A stretch of 64,000 nt of DNA from Odontocerum albicorne (GCA_949825065.1 OX463862.1:12767592-12831591), one strand, 5' to 3'; counted from the stretch's first letter, positions 11,806 to 22,560 are shown. Numbers and translations: made by a program. The notes: generated by a model from the sequence alone, not told the origin.

Positions 11806-12000
11806 GCTGAAAATGTTTATTAGTGTTCGTTAAAACATTTGCTAGGTGTTCAAAATGATTATCACGGTCCTATTCCAAATTTCTTTCGATAGGTTCAAAA
11901 ACAAGCGAGCATAAAGTGGCTTATTGTACTGATTAGGGGTTTACCCATGAAGGTAAATGGGTTTTTAAAGGTATATATGATAATGAATTATACCTGCTCT
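11806..12000. repeat. interspersed repeat shared with 1808-1980
   Basis: Contains TTTGCTAGGTGTTCAAAATG and the later GTAAATGGGTTTTTAAAGGT-like block, parallel to 1850-1960. It directly follows a LINE 3' end. Confidence 0.5.
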
Positions 12001-12149
12001 AATATTTTTAATATCTTCTAAGAACTTTATAGCATTGCGTGATTTTGAAAGAAATCATTCAACAGTCTTAAGTGTTAAGTCTTAAATGTGTTAAATCTCA
12101 AGTCTTTTATAACAAACATGCAAATAGACAATAACTATACAATTTAGAT

Positions 12150-12345
12150 GATTTATGGGTTATAATTATAAATCGGATGAAACATTCTTTTACATGGTTT
12201 GGCCACGTCAATAAAATACGAGTAACTTTCCTTAGTAAACCATGATTTGGGGGAAGATCACAAACAGCGTGGAATTCAACTAGAAAGGTTCCGAGTTCCA
12301 AATGAAGATACGGAAATAAATCCAAAAGAGAAGCAGGAAAAAACA
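12150..12345 (+). mobile_element. LINE family 1, 3' fragment
   Basis: The plus-strand reading MKHSFTWFGHVNKIR is followed by GGGRSQTAWNSTRK-like text, a decayed GHVERM tail. The minus-strand 79-residue frame here is only its shadow. Confidence 0.5.
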
Positions 12346-13725
12346 AATGATGTATTACATATTACAACTGTACTCTACAATATACAGCGGTTCTTATTAC
12401 AAAATATCCAAAGGCACAGAATGTAATACAAACCCTTAATTTGAATTAATGTAAATAATTATAAGCTCGCAAGCACTTATTTTATTCAGAGAATAAAGAA
12501 GCATTCACTCTCTCACTCAACTAGTGAAAATTCGCTTTTATGTTCATTCAGACATTTTAATTGAAATTTTATACGAAATTCTAAAATAATGATCAAAAAT
12601 TATCCATATTATACTAGACAATATTATGTAATAAAATATTTTTCCTTCCTCTCGATTATCCAGACCCACTTCGTCCCCATTTAATCCAGATAATAGAGTT
12701 TCTACTGTATTGACATATGTTTAAATCTTCATTCGATAATTTAAATAAATGCTTAATAATTTAGTCGTCATATGTAGAATTTCAATTTCTTTGGCCTATT
12801 TATATTTTGATTTCAGTCCAATATGTTATATTTTATTCCAGCAAAACAGCTGATTAAAAACATTTATACGAGTTAAAAAATTTAATATGTTGTAATTATA
12901 TTTTTTAATATTCCCAAAATGTGATTGGAAAATTCAGTCTTTATATTTTTACGACACCAAAGGATTTGATTTAGTAAAAAAATTACATTATCAATGTAAC
13001 GTGTAAAATTCTCAAAAAAAAATTGACCGTACATATAATTCCATATGTAAAAACCGAGAAACTATCAACATTAGAATTATTCATAAAGAATAATTTTCTA
13101 TCTCCTTAGGTAATTTCAAAGAAATGTATGTATATAGAAGAGGAATGCAAGTGGTAACAAGAGAGAGATTAATGAAATTTTCAACCTGCCAAAAGTGAAA
13201 TAAAAAAACAGAGAAAAAAAATCCCACTATATCAAACTTGTCGATTAGTGAAAAATGTCACATGATTTAAGACATGTGAGAAATAATGTTTGAAAACATT
13301 ACAGTAGTTACAACTTTTATGAAGAAATACATGAATTAATATAGTTGTACTATGAAATACAATAATAATCAAATATAATACAACGCAAGTCAACTTAGAA
13401 ATACATTTTATAAATATATAAATTGCTGTATGTCTATCGTAACGGTAGATCAAGCAAGCGTGCACAAACTATGGTCCCCAAATGCTTTCTATACATGATA
13501 CTCAAATGCAATGATTTTATGCAACTGATTTGAGATTGATATGCGATTTTAAAAAATCTCCAAAATGTTACACTGATCACCAGGTTCGAAGTGTTTTCAG
13601 AAAAGTTAAAATTTAATTGTGAAGTAAATGGTTTGTCATAATGAGGTTCCATATATGATTAAAAATCAATCCCAAAACTCTTTAATTAAATATCATTTTT
13701 AATATATGTCATATATATTTTTGTA
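12346..13725. other. AT-rich stretch, no feature seen
   Basis: About 1.4 kb of very AT-rich sequence. No missing anillin exon, TIR pair or SINE was recognised on either strand. Open frames are short and lack motifs. Confidence 0.5.
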
Positions 13726-13726
13726 A

Positions 13727-13890
13727 TGGCAATAATGCAGCAATCGCTAAGACTGAAAACCCTAGCAGCAGGAGATTACCAGGAAGGCCGCCGAAAAGGT
13801 GGAAGGACAGCTGGACGTCATCATCCCAGGACAGCCCAACGTCACAAACAGGTCATACGACCTAAACCAAGAGGAAGAAGAATAATGCAG
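13727..13890 (+). mobile_element. LINE family 4, 3' tail
   Basis: The frame reads LPGRPPKRWKDSW-like text (GRRKGGRTAG in the neighbouring frame) and then a PRTAQRHKQVIRPKPRGRR segment. It resembles the tail at 40890-41035 (PKDGKTAGSRRHKRE, GPKRRRRR). Only the extreme 3' portion is left. Confidence 0.5.
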
Positions 13891-14536
13891 CAAAAAAATT
13901 ACATACATCATATTTGTACGACGGCAATACTACAAGACACTCCTAACTTCCATTTCCTGAATGGAAATTTATGTCAAGTTAGAGATCAACGTCAATATGG
14001 TCCTTTAGCAAAAGATTACGCACGCGTCCAATAGATTATTTCGGAATTTATAAAACCAATATTCACAATTCTTTTTGATTAACTGAAGTCTTTCGCAGAA
14101 AGAAAGGAGATCAGTTAATCCAGAAAATAAAAACAGTGACATTTCAGTAATACAGTGTTTTCTTACGTATCTAAGAAAACCTCATTCTTGAAATGTCAGA
14201 ATAAAAGCAATAGTTGGAACAAAGAAAATTCCCTGATATTCAATCGTGAATACCAATCGGAGAAGCTGCAACTGAAGTCCCATTCGGCTTCCATTCAATC
14301 AAGCTGAAAAATTACAAAAGGCTTAGCTTCGAATCAATCAAGCTGAAAAATTACAATCAATCAAGCTTCAATTAAAAAGCAGTTTCATAGTATATTACTA
14401 CAATTGACATATTTCTTCGCATACAGAATCAATTCCCCAAAAGCAGCAATCACAATGGCTGATATGCCCCCCGCAAGGGATTTGAGATTATATACAGAAG
14501 AAAAAGAAGCACACTTCGAGTGTGACATCGCCGCAC

Positions 14537-14684
14537 CTAGCCAAGCAGGACTGCTTTTCCTCCTCAGTCGTGGTAGCCTCGATATCCGAGAGGCAGGGAT
14601 AAAGCTTTCCATCACGAGGGCCAGCCACACGGATTCGTTTCACTTCGTCCAGCACTGATACTACCTGCGCCGAGTCTGCGGAAC
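14537..14684 (-). CDS. scra: anillin, internal exon (fourth of the visible exons)
   Basis: On the minus strand an acceptor TTTCAG precedes 14684 and a donor GTGCGG follows 14537. The first two bases (GT) join the final A of the exon at 16722 to make Ser. The 48 full codons then read SADSAQVVSVLDEVKRIRV, and further on DGKLYPCLSDIEATT. The block LYPCLSDIE matches LYPALSDLD in Drosophila anillin (recalled), which lies shortly after SKRRS in that protein, as here. The exon ends in phase 2. The donor is weak. The next exon, leading to the anillin-homology and PH domains, was not found to the left. Open frames crossing this region in other frames are shadows. Confidence 0.78.
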
Positions 14685-14745
14685 CTGAAACATGTGAATG
14701 TTTGTTAAAATATTGATTTTATTGTGAGCACGCAAGATACGTAAC

Positions 14746-15284
14746 TATACTTGAGAAAATGTAGCATGGTCCCTGTGACAAATTTGCCCCAATACAACCT
14801 TCCAACGACGTTAAGTAATTTTAATTATTTTATCAACTTTAATATAAGCCTCGATTCTAATAAATAGCAAGTTATTTAGGTAAATACATTACATAAAACT
14901 AGCAATAATGACAAATTAATACATGTTGTTACAAATTAGCAAAAATGTGGCAGTTTGTTAAAATCAAATATTTGGTGACGTTTGTCAAGTCACTAAGTTA
15001 GTCTGCATTGGCTAGAGATGGGGTATACAATAATTGGATTTTCAATTTTTTTATACCTAAAATTAAATGTTCGTAATTAGTATTAATTCATATTGGATCT
15101 TGGCCTATTTAAAGATAGATACAAATCATACAATACATTAGAAAGTCAGTATAATGAAAATTAGGAATTAAAATGTCAGTTTAGAGAAAAACGATTCGAT
15201 TTGTAAAAAAACGATTTTACCCCATCCCTTTGAGACATGACATTTCAATAGTCACAGGGACCATCCTACAATTTCTCAAGTACA
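14746..15284 (-). mobile_element. 0.54-kb TIR DNA element, copy B (inverted)
   Basis: Starts TATACTTGAGAAAATGTAGC, ATGGTCCCTGTGAC and ends GTCACAGGGACC..TCTCAAGTAC. The interior is the reverse complement of copy A at 10271-10845 (for example the CAAATCATACAATACATTAG block). It sits in the intron between the anillin exons at 16722 and 14537, just 62 bp upstream of the latter. Confidence 0.9.
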
Positions 15285-15494
15285 ATAACTATAAACATAT
15301 CATAGTAAAAATAATATGATTCCTCTCAATCAAGATAGGCAAACAGAATAGAAATTGTCGGACTTCCTGTCGTAGCAAACCCCTTTCATCTTCTCTATAT
15401 CCTTACACCATTAAAACATCTAAGATTCGTCGACATTTTCTCATTAACGTTAATTAATTTCTCTCGACATTTATACATTAACGACCTCCATACC

Positions 15495-15705
15495 ATAGTT
15501 GGTAAGAAACAGGAATCCCAACCTGAGGGTTGCGAGTTCGATTCCCATTAAAATTCCGATTTTTTTTAAAAGGATTCCAATCTGGTGTTCACTTAAGGCC
15601 TCCTTAACATCTTTTTAGTTGTTTGGAAGAGATTGCGACCTGGCAATGAGCCCATCAGGTTGTACTGTATTTAACAAAAGTGTTATAAAATACAATACAA
15701 TTCAT
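15495..15705 (+). repeat. tRNA-like SINE
   Basis: Head with CATAGTTGGTAAGAA (A-box-like) and GAGTTCGATTCCC (B box), a short T/A run, then the shared tail TGGAAGAGATTGCGACC, GGCAATGAGCCC, and a terminus of alternating AATACAATACAA. About 210 bp. Confidence 0.8.
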
Positions 15706-15943
15706 CTTTAAAATCAGATTGACTGGGTTTTAAAAATGGTTGATCTTCCTGTCACTCCTGTCAGTGATATTACCACCATTGAGACCCGATTTGCTATCTT
15801 TTAGTCACTCATTCGTTCAAACAATCTTAAATATAACAAAATGGCTATTTCCATCCTTTTTGCCCACATAAGTTTTTTATTAATATTAATTTCTTATAAT
15901 TTTGTTCCTTATTTTTATATCTAAAAAGGGACCGAGTATGATG

Positions 15944-16552
15944 GTATATGTACACATATGTCTATATCTAGCATGAAGTTGTTAAGACAAATAGATCATT
16001 GGAAGGTAAGTACATGTATGTCTGGCATGAAGTTGTTAAGACAAATAGATCATTGGAAGGTAGGTATATGTATGTCTAGCATGAAGTTGTTAAGACAAAT
16101 AGATCAATGGAAGGTAGGTATATGTATGTCTAGCATGAAGTTGTTAAGACAAATAGATCAATGGAAGGTAGGTATATGTATGTCTAGCATGAAGTTGTTA
16201 AGACAAATAGATCAATGGAAGGTAGGTATATGTATGTCTAGCATGAAGTTGTTAAGACAAATAGATCAATGGAAGGTAGGTATATGTATGTCTAGCATGA
16301 AGTTGTTAAGACAAATAGATCATTGGAAGGTAGGTACATGTATGTCTGGCATGAAGTTGTTAAGACAAATAGATCAATGGAAGGTAGGTATATGTATGTC
16401 TAGCATGAAGTTGTTAAGACAAATAGATCAATGGAAGGTAGGTATATGTATGTCTAGCATGAAGTTGTTAAGACAAATAGATCATTGGAAGGTAGGTATA
16501 TGGTATATCTAGCATAAGGTTGTTAAGACAAATAGATCATTGAAAGATAGAA
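15944..16552. repeat. minisatellite, 54-bp unit, about 11 copies
   Basis: Head-to-tail units each containing ATGAAGTTGTTAAGACAAAT, then AGATCAATGGAAGGTAGG. The period is divisible by three, so a 184-residue frame stays open with repeats of MKLLRQIDQWKVGI. It should not be read as a gene. Two variants (CAT or CAA after GAT; a TACATGTATGTCTGG spacer after copies 1 and 7) suggest duplication of blocks of units. It lies in an anillin intron. Confidence 0.95.
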
Positions 16553-16587
16553 CTACATTAGCCCAGGTAATAACTCCGTCTATGGAG

Positions 16588-16640
16588 ACTTGTCATCTCT
16601 ACCTACCCCAAAAGGGACATGGTGTTCTGGTATATAACTG
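16588..16640 (+). mobile_element. LINE family 1 terminal 3' block
   Basis: TCTACCTACCCCAAAAGGGA, CATGGTGTTCTGGTATATA matches the family 3' block (CTACCCCGACAGGGA, TGGTATGTA). The neighbouring minisatellite therefore appears to lie in or beside a LINE 3' end. Confidence 0.5.
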
Positions 16641-16721
16641 AAAATCCCAACATTTGAATTTGTTTCCCTATAAAGATCATGTTTTGATATGACCAACAAA
16701 AATTTAAAATATACTACTAAC

Positions 16722-16935
16722 TCCTTCTTTTGGACGGCTGCTGTCCAATGACACCATCGGTCTCATTTTCCTCGTCAGAATTGAGGTCTTTGAACCTTTT
16801 GTGAATGGACAGAGAAGAGGCGGTCACTTGAGCACTCCTGTGATCTCCGCTGCCCATCAGTGGACTGTCCTCCGACGTGTGCTCTTCGTCTCTATCTATT
16901 TCAGTCTCAATGCGGTCCATATCAGTTTCCAATAC
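16722..16935 (-). CDS. scra: anillin, internal exon (third of the visible exons)
   Basis: A T-rich acceptor ending TTTTTTTAG lies just before 16935 and a donor GTTAGT follows 16722. The exon opens in phase 0 with VLETDMDRIETEIDRDEEH, is acidic and Ser-rich, and ends HKRFKDLNSDEENETD...QQPSKRR plus one base. That A combines with GT of the next exon to restore Ser, giving SKRRS as in Drosophila anillin (recalled). The in-frame TAG TAG immediately after the donor is intronic, so the apparent 71-residue frame with a stop is misleading. The region corresponds to the central part of anillin that binds actin and myosin in characterised homologues. Confidence 0.85.
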
Positions 16936-17232
16936 CTAAAAAAATAAAAACTGAATTATGTTTCGAACAATGACAAAATAAAAAAAAATATTTATAGCAC
17001 ATGTTAACCCAATAGAGCTCGTAGAATTTATTTTACTCACCTTACTAAGCGCTAAAACAACATTAAATTGAGATGAAAAAATATTTGAAAATAAAACAAG
17101 TATGTCATCTGCCAGGAACCTAACTCAGTGTAGCTCATAATTATTTGGTCAAAGATCAAAATGGAAGATAATCATCGACCTGAGCCATTAACGGACATTT
17201 ATCAAAACATTATAAGTATGGAAAATGAGTAA

Positions 17233-17734
17233 GGCCTCGGCCACACAGGTAGGAGCCTCGCTTGATGCTTAGAGCTATGTTGCGAGTTAGGCGACATATC
17301 CTAGCGAACCAACGTACCGCATACTATCGCAGTGGCCACACTGCACGCTTCGCGCCACGTTGCATGACGATTAGTCACCGAGTGAATCTCCTAGCGAACA
17401 GACGTGATGGTTAATTTACAAGATGGCGGAAGCTTTAATGACAGCTGTGTATAAAAGGGAACCTTTGTGGAACCCATTGAACAAATTATAGAAAAATGTA
17501 CCTGTAATAAAATCACTTTGGAATGAAGTTGCGCAGAAAGTAAATAAAGATGGTATAAGTTGTAATGAAATTGGTTAGTTTTCAGAGTGACATTGTGTGT
17601 TGACTCAACCGCTCCCAACTTTCAAAATTAATTTGTGTGGCACTTTGGTGTGGCCAGGCATGAAGTCACCTAGTGTATGAGTCACGTAAAACCTAGCTTA
17701 GCACCTAACGAAGCACTTTGATGTGGCCTCAGCC
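17233..17734. mobile_element. PIF/Harbinger-like MITE, 502 bp, copy 1
   Basis: Inverted ends GGCCTCGGCCACAC and GTGGCCTCAGCC, flanked by TAA on both sides. A second copy of exactly 502 bp at 53255-53756 is flanked by TTC on both sides. A 3-bp target duplication is the Harbinger pattern. Both copies encode a decayed MADF domain, a DNA-binding fold common in PIF/Harbinger second proteins. It sits in an anillin intron. Confidence 0.85.
17423..17580 (+). pseudogene. MADF-domain remnant inside the Harbinger-like MITE
   Basis: From the ATG at 17423 the frame reads MAEALMTAVYKREPLWNPLN, hits a stop, then continues KNVPVIKSLWNEVAQKVNKDG. The conserved features of a MADF N-terminal half are visible: the YKREPLWNP block and the W in LWNEVAQ. 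The domain is cut short and has a stop, so no protein is expected. Confidence 0.65.
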
Positions 17735-18167
17735 TAAGGCTTTGAAGAATCAATAGAATCTGATGTACAAATATTCGAAACTCATGGACAAGGGAAACCG
17801 CAAGACAAAGTAGAGATTTCATGAGAATCAAAACTGATGGTTTTAGTCGACGTTTTTTAACATTTTGAAATGGGAATTCAAATCCTAATCAAAAATGTTC
17901 CCGATAAAGACCGAAGTTCAAAAGTTCCTCAGAAATTAATAATATTACATATTGTTATAAGCAGCTTAAAGAGAAAATTGCAGAGCAGCAAACTTTGGAT
18001 GGATATTTCCACCCAGTTCTTGCTTCTGACAAATTCTGATATGAAATCTTCCAATACTATAATTCTTTACATTTACAAATGCATAACTTTCTTGGATCTA
18101 CATTTATTAAATACTTCATAGACTTTTTCCTTCATAAAACACATCATGAACCTTCTTCTTCTTCTTC

Positions 18168-18395
18168 CCAGTGTCATATCAGGTCCTCCCAATGTTGAAT
18201 ATCACCTGAGAGTGGACATCTTTGTCCCCGGCAGCCCGAAAAAGATCTCCAACGCACCTTATGCCAGTCCAATCATGTATATTGGTGATCCAGGAGATTT
18301 GCCTCCTGCCAACACCTCTTCAGCCTTCTATTTTGCCTTGGATGATCAGGTGTAGTAATTTGTACTTTGCTCCTCTTAAGTACGTGACCCAAGTA
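18168..18395 (-). mobile_element. LINE family 3, 3' fragment
   Basis: Reverse complement of the tail seen at 55366-55668. Minus-strand text includes a LIIQGKIEG-like frame and closes with the 3' block GACCTGATATGACACTGGGA, AGAAG at about 18168-18187. The plus-strand frames here are shadows. Confidence 0.75.
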
Positions 18396-18675
18396 GGACA
18401 CCTTTCGGATTTTAATATTAGTCAGGAAATAACTTTTCTGGAACGTATATCTCTATAAAGGGAAGTATGAGTGTCGATTACTATGAAGAAAACACCCTTA
18501 TTTGGAGTACAGTTGAAAAGCAAAGTGATCCAGCAATGAAATCCAAGATCAGTGTACATTTGGCCAATTAATGATACCGATGCAAACATCTCCCAGCACT
18601 TCTATTCATAGCCCGTCAGATCTTTAATAAAAATAATTATTCAAAGACCATTAAATACATAAATATCGAACTCAC

Positions 18676-18908
18676 CTTAGTCTTGTTGAATCTGCTCCTT
18701 AACATCATCATCTCTTCGTCTTTCTGTTTCTTAATTTTTTCAGAGATCTCTTTTTCGCCGATTGTCGGCTGAAGCAAGGTAGCCATTCTGTTTCCGATCC
18801 CGACGAACCTCGCCGCCGCAGAATGTGTCGGCGCTAGTTCAATCGGTTTAGGTTCTATTTTAGGTTTCATATTTATGGCACTCAATACTGGTTTCCTTAT
18901 TATATTGG
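18676..18908 (-). CDS. scra: anillin, internal exon (second of the visible exons)
   Basis: An acceptor CTTTCAG precedes 18908 and a canonical donor GTGAGT follows 18676. The first two bases (CC) join the last G of the exon at 23522 to give Ala. The frame then reads NIIRKPVLSAINMKPKIEPK, a helical part AARFVGIGNRMATLLQPT, then KIKKQKDEEMMMLRSRFNK, and ends at TK in phase 0. The block RxxEMxxLRSRFNK matches ERQKELACLRGRFDK in human and RQEDMQIISNRFNK in Drosophila anillin (recalled), within the actin-binding region. Confidence 0.88.
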
Positions 18909-19149
18909 CTGAAAGTGAAGATGGACATTGCAGAAAAATGTTATGTGTAAAAATATAAGCAGATTAAATTGATTTGATTGTGAAATTTGAAAACATTTTG
19001 AATACAGCAAGTTTGGATATAACAAAGCTACGAAAAATTTGCTGTCTTGAGAAACTATCCAGATAACTGCTAGTTAATGACAGATAATATAAACTTCCAC
19101 TTGTAACAGTGTTGCGTTCAAGATGCAATATAATCAGAATTTATAAAAA

Positions 19150-19435
19150 CACACAAGTAGAATTATTGAGATGGTTTGGTCACATTAAGAGAATGAATAA
19201 TGAGACTTACAAAACAACTATAATGTCTGAAAAGCGAGGGAGACGTAGACCAAGAAAAGAATAAAAGGAGATAGATGGGTAAATTTTAACTAAAGAAAAA
19301 GAAAGTATGAGAAAAAGAAAAGCATGTTTGCATATTCGAGGGGGTAAGAGATGTGTGCATGAATAGAAAGATGTGGAAATTGTATCTATTTGCTTGTCCC
19401 CAAAAAGGGGCATGACGTAACGGTATGTATGTAAC
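19150..19435 (+). mobile_element. LINE family 1, 3' fragment
   Basis: The reading RWFGHIKRMNNETYKTT is followed by GRRRPRKE, then a decayed KRCVHE-like stretch and the 3' block GGGGCATGACGTAACGGTAT, GTATG. Intronic to anillin. Confidence 0.7.
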
Positions 19436-20127
19436 AGAAACTCAATGTTCAATATCTCTACAATTCTGAATCACCTGAGAACAGTTTTCAAATAGCAAAT
19501 ATTCTTTAAAAAAAATTTACTTCACCAAATGGTTGTACTCATTTTAACAATGACTAAAAAAAATCAAGAAGTAGGACACATTGAAAGAGAAAAATAAAAA
19601 CAATGTTTCTTATAAAATCAAATTCAATCAATACACCTATAAAGAGAAACTCAACTTGACTAAAAGACTTTTCTCAATACAAGACTCTTAATCAATATAA
19701 GTGGAACAACAGTTTTGAAATCTACAGAATCGTAAAATGCGATCAAATTTCACAGTTCAAATATCAACTGAAGTTTTTTTATCTATCAATATATACTGAC
19801 CGATATTCTAATGAGGCATATGTGTTATAATATATTTTCAATGCTACCAGGTGCTGATATAAACTAATATTAATGAACTAGTGCTATATAATTGTAACCC
19901 ATTCTGAGGTTTTGTATTCAATTCCCAATGCAGTCAAAATTGTCATGATTGAATTGTCATGAAGTAAAAATGTAGTTACTTTGAAACAGAGATTAATTTA
20001 AAAGAAAAATGCAGCTATTAACTATCGTAAATATATTTGAGGATTATTAATTAAATTAATTATTCTCAAGATATAATTTTAATCATTAAATTATATTTAT
20101 ATATGGATACATTGCAGGCAACAAACA
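19436..20127. other. intronic AT-rich stretch, no feature seen
   Basis: Part of the anillin intron between 18908 and 23522. No TIR or coding signal recognised. Confidence 0.5.
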
Positions 20128-20330
20128 ACCTCCTTAGTCCCTTCTAAAACACCTGTCTTCCGGTCTAAGGGTTACGGGTTCGTTGACCATTTTAGTCTGT
20201 CACTTAAAGCCTCTTGGCTGTCACTTAAAGCCTCTTTTAATATCATTCTGATAGGTTGGAAGAGATTGCCACATGGAAATAAACTCCCCAGGCTATACTG
20301 TATACATCAAAAGTGTGATACAATACAAAA
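20128..20330 (+). repeat. tRNA-like SINE with small internal duplication
   Basis: Head with TAAAACACCTGTCTTCCGG and a B-box-like GGGTTCGTTGACC, then TGTCACTTAAAGCCTCTT occurring twice in a row (about 20197 and 20219), the tail TGGAAGAGATTGCCACATGG and the AATACAAAAG end. Confidence 0.75.
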
Positions 20331-20499
20331 GTGCGCAGTCATAATAGAGATAACACGCCACTTAAAATCCATCAGAGCGATCCCCCAAAATAAGATGAGA
20401 TGAGAGATTGCCATGTCCGTTTTATTCATGTGCGAGAAGATATTTAGTTATAATCTAAACAGAAAAGATATTTTGTATCTCTGTTACTCTGTGGACATA

Positions 20500-20541
20500 A
20501 TCATCATCATCATCATCTGAAATCTGAAATCTGAAATCTGA
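20500..20541. repeat. simple repeats
   Basis: ATC repeated five to six times, followed by four copies of CTGAAAT. Confidence 0.8.
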
Positions 20542-20779
20542 TAGAATGGAGAGAAAGAATATAATTTACTATGACAATCTGAATGTTTTCTACAAATTAT
20601 CTTACTATGAGTTCAAACCATTATTTGAAATTTATGTTCAAATTAACTTTTGAACATACTCATATAATTTCCATTAAATATGTACAATGATAGTGAAGTA
20701 GTAATGCTTTGAACATACAGAAATATCTTAGTTCAAATCAGTACTAAGTATGTTCAAGAGTGTATAACATTTTGTTGTA

Positions 20780-20968
20780 CAGCCTGGCAAGTCCATTGTC
20801 ACGTTGCAATCTCTGCCAACAAACCAGAAAGATCTTAATGAGGCCTTAAAAGACCACTAGACTAGAACCATTTTTTTAGAAAAATCATACGTCAATGGGG
20901 ATCGAGCCCACAAACCCCGTATTGGAACACATATGTCCTACCAATTAGATCATACACAGGTCATTCAT
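20780..20968 (-). repeat. tRNA-like SINE
   Basis: Minus-strand copy: the tail (GCAATCTCTGCCAACAAACC) comes first in plus coordinates, then GGGGATCGAGCCC as the reversed B box near 20897 and the reversed A-box region CCTACCAATTAGATC at 20937-20951. Confidence 0.7.
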
Positions 20969-20969
20969 T

Positions 20970-22260
20970 CGTACATCATTAACTGCCAACATCTCGCCCA
21001 TTTTAATACATTTAGATCGATATTTTCTAAGATCCTTAAAAAAATCTGAATTTTGTATCTGGGTCACAAAAAAGAAAAATGAATAAATCTTCTGAAATGA
21101 CTGATGTTTTACTATATTTATTTTACACATAGAATTGGGCATACTTAAAATTTGGAAATCATGTAACAAGAAATCACAAGTTCAAAAGAATTTTTTAAAA
21201 AAGCAATTCTTTTTTAATAGTCCTTTCAAATATCTCATTAAAAAAAACAGAAACAGGACTGATTTATCTATTAAGATTGAACTGGAGGAGGTTGTGTATA
21301 TATTCAATAAGATAGAATTAATCTACAATATAAATAATGATCAGTGTTTTTTAAGTTACTTAAAACAAACACTGTTACAAGTACTTTTCAATATGAATTA
21401 GTTGCTACTCAAGCAACAAAGTGAAAGTAAGAACAACGCTACTTTACAATTAATCCTAGAATGAAGTGCACTTATAGCGTGATACTTAAACACAGATTAT
21501 TAGAAGCCACATCACCTTTATGAGATTGCATGTGCATGTGCAGGTGCATACCATTGTTATGATTGATGTGTAATTGAAAATATATTATATAAGCATGTAA
21601 TTTATTATTCTCAAATATAAACTGAGAATATACAGTGCAATATATTCAATAAAAATATAGACTAAAATGGATGGTTGGAAAAATAATTGTGGTATCATCA
21701 TTTTCTAGCCAAAAAAAATTATTGATTCCTGGCAACAGGGGAATTATCAATGTACAAATTTGATATGTGTAAAATATGAATTTCTATAATATATGTCGGG
21801 TGATAAATTCATATCTAAATATTAAATACTTATGTGAAACAATAGTTAGATAACTTAGACTAAACTTCAATTCATCTAGCAAAACTTATTTATCAGAATT
21901 GTTGCAAAGTCAAGTTGGCTTAAATAAAAGTCGACGTTACGAAGATATTGTAGGCTTCACCCACAGGGCAATGTCGAAATTCATTACCGAATATCTCGGA
22001 ATTGGACATAATTTAAGTCAACTCAACATGGCAACAACTCGGAAAAACATTTTAAACATGTGGAATCATAGAAATTTAATTAACATCACATTTAAATTTT
22101 CACATTGATGGATAAACCTTTTTGTCCAGAAGGTATCGATTTAAAATGATGATTATTTTATTTATTTCCAACATCAAGGTCCATTAATAGTCCTACCTAA
22201 ACATTAAAAATTACACAAGTCGTATTCAGAATAGGACCTCATAAGCTCCAATCCAAGCTT
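20970..22260. other. intronic AT-rich stretch, no feature seen
   Basis: Lies in the large anillin intron. The open frames here (for example 21135-21401) are Lys/Asn/Ile-rich, as expected from AT-rich non-coding DNA, and have no motif. Confidence 0.5.
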
Positions 22261-22375
22261 TGAAGTGAGGTAATGAAACTGCACGACTCCTTACTTAAGA
22301 AAGCTATGATATTGAATACTCATTTCTAAGAAATTTTTAATACTAATTTTTTCCATAAAAAAACAGTCAAAATTT

Positions 22376-22560
22376 TGTGTTTAGTGTTTTAAGGCCAAAC
22401 TATGAATTTAGTGTTTTAAGGCCAAACTATGAATTTAATGTTTAGTGTTTTAAGGCCAAACTATGAATAGTGTTAAGTGTTTTAAGGCCAAACTATGAAT
22501 TTAGTGGCTTAAGGCCAAACTATGAATTTAGTGTTTTAAGGCCAAACTATGAATTTAGGG
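22376..22560. repeat. tandem repeat, about 27-bp unit, 6 copies
   Basis: Copies of GTGTTTTAAGGCCAAACTAT followed by GAATTTA, with one longer spacer. The unit is present once in the related interspersed repeat at 4706-4862 (TTTTAAGGTCGGACTATGAA), so the array seems to have expanded inside this copy. Confidence 0.85.

Noticed and set aside
15958..16512. 184-residue repetitive protein
   Set aside because: The frame is open only because the minisatellite period is 54 bp. There is no codon-level sign of selection and no flanking gene structure.
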